A stretch of 37,126 nt of DNA from the NCBI RefSeq assembly GCF_000378445.1, contig NZ_KB899713.1, forward strand, positions 52,329 through 89,454, written 5' to 3'. Shown here one piece after another: positions 35,527-37,126 of this stretch. Within the stretch, counting starts at the first letter, position 1; each line of letters begins with the position of its first letter. The position numbers and the translations under genes are program-made. Origin of the DNA: Deinococcus aquatilis DSM 23025. Its GTDB lineage: Bacteria > Deinococcota > Deinococci > Deinococcales > Deinococcaceae. The notes under the pieces are model-generated. The model saw only the letters and a program-made list of their open reading frames with translations. It searched no databases and was not told the origin of the DNA.

Positions 35527-35762
35527 GATTATGGTGGGTGGTGAGATCCAAGGGTGAATCTGAGTTGGATTGTAGGAATCGGGTCAAGTGCAACTGAAAG
35601 GCTGAGCCTCATACGGCTTCTTCAGGATGAGACCCAGATCAGTGTCTCTTGGTCCAGTTGAAGTGTGGCCATTCTGCTGACTCTTTTCTGATCTGAGGCC
35701 TGTCTTATCTACTGCCTGACCCGTCCTGTTCCAATACCCCTCAGCACCCTGAGGAGGGCACC

Positions 35763-36644
35763 ATGTTCTACTACGACAACAAATTGCAGTACACCGTCCG
35801 CGTCGATACTCCTGATCCCCGTTTTGCCCGGCTGCTTCAGCAGGCCATCGGCGGCGTGGAAGGCGAGATTCGCGTCTGCCTTCAGTATCTCTTTCAGGCT
35901 TTCGGCGCACGCGGCCCGGCCAAATACCGCAACATGCTGATGTCTACCGGCACCGAAGAGATCGGCCACATCGAGATGCTGGCAACAGCTGTGGCCCTGA
36001 ACCTGGAAGGTGCCCCCACCAGCCTCAAGGACTCAGTGGCCAAAGCCAATCCAGTCGTCGAGGCGATGATGGGGGGAATGGATCCCCGGCAGTACCTTTC
36101 GGCGGGGATGGCGGCGCTGGCCTCGGATGCCAACGGCGTGCCTTTTGACGGCTCGCACGTGTACGCCAGTGGCAATCTCGCCGCCGATATGTACGCAAAT
36201 GTGACCGCTGAAGCCACCGGACGCGCCCTGGCCTGCCGCCTGTTCGAGCTGACCGACGACCCCGGCATGAAAGACATGCTGCGCTTCCTGATCGCGCGGG
36301 ACACCATGCATCAGCAGCAATGGTTGGCTGTCATCGAGGAATTGGGCGGGCATCAGGGTACGCTGCCAATTCCCAACAGTTTCCCGCAAAGTGAGGAGAT
36401 TCAGGACGTCAGTTACGATTATTTCTTCCACGGCATCGAGGGTGTCGAGGTACCTGAAGGCCGCTTCACGCAGGGGCCTTCGCTGGACGGCAACGGAGAG
36501 TTCCGTATCCGGGCCTCCAAGCCGATGGGCCAACAGCCGATGCTGGCCCCGCCCATTCCACAGGCCTACGCTGAAACCCAACAGATGCTGATTACAGCCG
36601 GTTTTCCGAGTACAGAACTGAAATCCAGCACTGATCTGGAGTGA
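35763..36644 (+). CDS. manganese (non-heme) catalase
   Basis: A 293-aa cytosolic enzyme that converts hydrogen peroxide to water and oxygen with a dimanganese centre. Ligands can be counted and fit the Lactobacillus plantarum pattern: Glu35 (GGVEGE), Glu66 and His69 (TEEIGH), Glu150 (AEATGR) and His183 (DTMHQQ). The length and C-terminal tail are normal. GAGGAGGG lies five bases before the ATG. It is divergent from the heme operon, about 400 bp away, and lies in a region concerned with iron supply. A non-heme catalase is useful when heme or iron is scarce, a logical partner for the heme operon. 36645-36790 holds an 11-bp imperfect inverted repeat (36683-36693, 36741-36751). Confidence 0.95.
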   Translation: MFYYDNKLQYTVRVDTPDPRFARLLQQAIGGVEGEIRVCLQYLFQAFGARGPAKYRNMLMSTGTEEIGHIEMLATAVALNLEGAPTSLKDSVAKANPVVEAMMGGMDPRQYLSAGMAALASDANGVPFDGSHVYASGNLAADMYANVTAEATGRALACRLFELTDDPGMKDMLRFLIARDTMHQQQWLAVIEELGGHQGTLPIPNSFPQSEEIQDVSYDYFFHGIEGVEVPEGRFTQGPSLDGNGEFRIRASKPMGQQPMLAPPIPQAYAETQQMLITAGFPSTELKSSTDLE

Positions 36645-36795
36645 ACCCCTGAAGGAAAACCGTTAGCAGGACTTTGAGGTGAGTACGTCGTAGTTGATCC
36701 TGTGCTTTGCCCCAGACTGCGGGACCAAGCTCCGTCCCCACTACGGCGTACTTTCTCTGGTCTCGCTTTGCCCGATTAATTCAGAAATTCACCTT

Positions 36796-36885
36796 CGACC
36801 TACCCGGACGGCAAAACGAGATCAGTTGGGTTTCAAGAGACCACACCGGGCACGGGAATTTCTCTCAGTACCCGACACTTTCTGA
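36796..36885 (+). pseudogene. IS6-family transposase C-terminal scrap
   Basis: The plus frame reads RPTRTAKRDQLGFKRPHRARE then FLSVPDTF, which matches the IS6 C-terminal pattern (PTRRRE.Q..GF.S..RAR.FLS.H) seen at 12819-12975. Only about 30 codons remain, with no other domain. It overlaps the 3' end of the IS4-type gene on the other strand, so the IS4 insertion may have cut it. Confidence 0.5.
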
Positions 36886-37126
36886 ATTGAGCGTCTGGCT
36901 GGATTTCAAAAGCCCAATGAGTTGCAGGGCTTCCGCCTCCCCACGCTCGTGGATGCAGACGAACGTCCGCACGAGGGTCCGGAGGCCCAGCGTCACCACA
37001 CTCCAGGCTCGCCGACCGTGCGCCTTCACAGTGCAGGTTTGGAGAACCCCCACCAGCACGCACCAGACGTACGCCAGGGTCAATAGGCAGAGTAGGCGCT
37101 CCACGTGATCGTGGAGCGTCATGTGG
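36865..37126 (-). pseudogene. IS4-family transposase, C-terminal part (5' part outside window)
   Basis: The minus frame, open to the window edge, reads HMTLHDHVERLLCLLTLAYVWCVLVG, the hydrophobic C-terminal segment of IS4-type DDE transposases, then HGRRAWSVVTLGLRTLVRTF and a stop at 36865. The N-terminal domains lie beyond 37126. No mutation is visible in the part shown; it may be a complete element cut by the window end. Confidence 0.65.

Noticed and set aside
36683..36751. 11-bp imperfect inverted repeat after the Mn-catalase gene, considered as a terminator
   Set aside because: The arms are 47 bp apart with one mismatch and only a short TTTCT tail; too weak to call.

Overview
The window looks like an accessory, rearranged stretch of a high-GC Deinococcus-type genome. 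The pointers are an L28 that reads like the Deinococcus protein, a short-form Mn-catalase, promoters that seem to drive leaderless starts (a -10 hexamer 6-8 nt before GTG/ATG), PIG-L deacetylases, and many decayed insertion sequences. The genus is inferred from gene content and protein style; no rRNA or tRNA was seen.

Layout. 1-8200: a divergent NAD(P)H-oxidoreductase/TetR pair with a shared operator; a membrane-anchored small protein; a zinc-type CDF exporter preceded by an overlapping 58-codon HMA-like gene; an unrecognised 405-aa protein; a 14-TM MFS exporter; and a DHFR/RibD-like reductase. 8200-13150: IS debris around an HSL-type esterase and a zinc-starvation module (COG0523 GTPase plus L28), whose two genes each carry a 16-bp Fur/Zur-like box at the start codon. 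13290-22875: one compact operon, from its own promoter to its own terminator: ROK regulator, argininosuccinate-lyase-like enzyme, secreted PIG-L deacetylase with NEW3 and CBM9-like domains, sugar SBP, two permeases, cytosolic PIG-L deacetylase, PfkB kinase. Most gene joins overlap or nearly touch. This is the best candidate for an undescribed pathway: capture, deacetylation, import, second deacetylation, beta-elimination and phosphorylation of an N-acetyl-aminosugar conjugate, possibly a GlcNAc-malate/bacillithiol-type glycoside (inference).

22900-25500: a dead IS3-family element on the minus strand, split by a truncated IS110-family fragment on the plus strand, with an IS6-family tail beside it. 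25900-30250: a pentapeptide-repeat protein, a glutamine-rich coiled-coil protein, another IS6 relic, and an ABC-F ribosome-protection-type ATPase whose leader can hide its own ribosome-binding site. 30300-36650: a decayed ATPase-type regulator, then an iron/heme block: IsdG-like monooxygenase, hmuT-U-V plus a second hmuT-like SBP, and a divergent Mn-catalase. The right edge enters an IS4-type transposase that continues outside the window.

Common themes are metal handling (CDF/HMA, zinc starvation, heme and manganese), oxidative stress, drug or xenobiotic defence (TetR, MFS, ABC-F, esterase), and heavy IS decay between the intact blocks.
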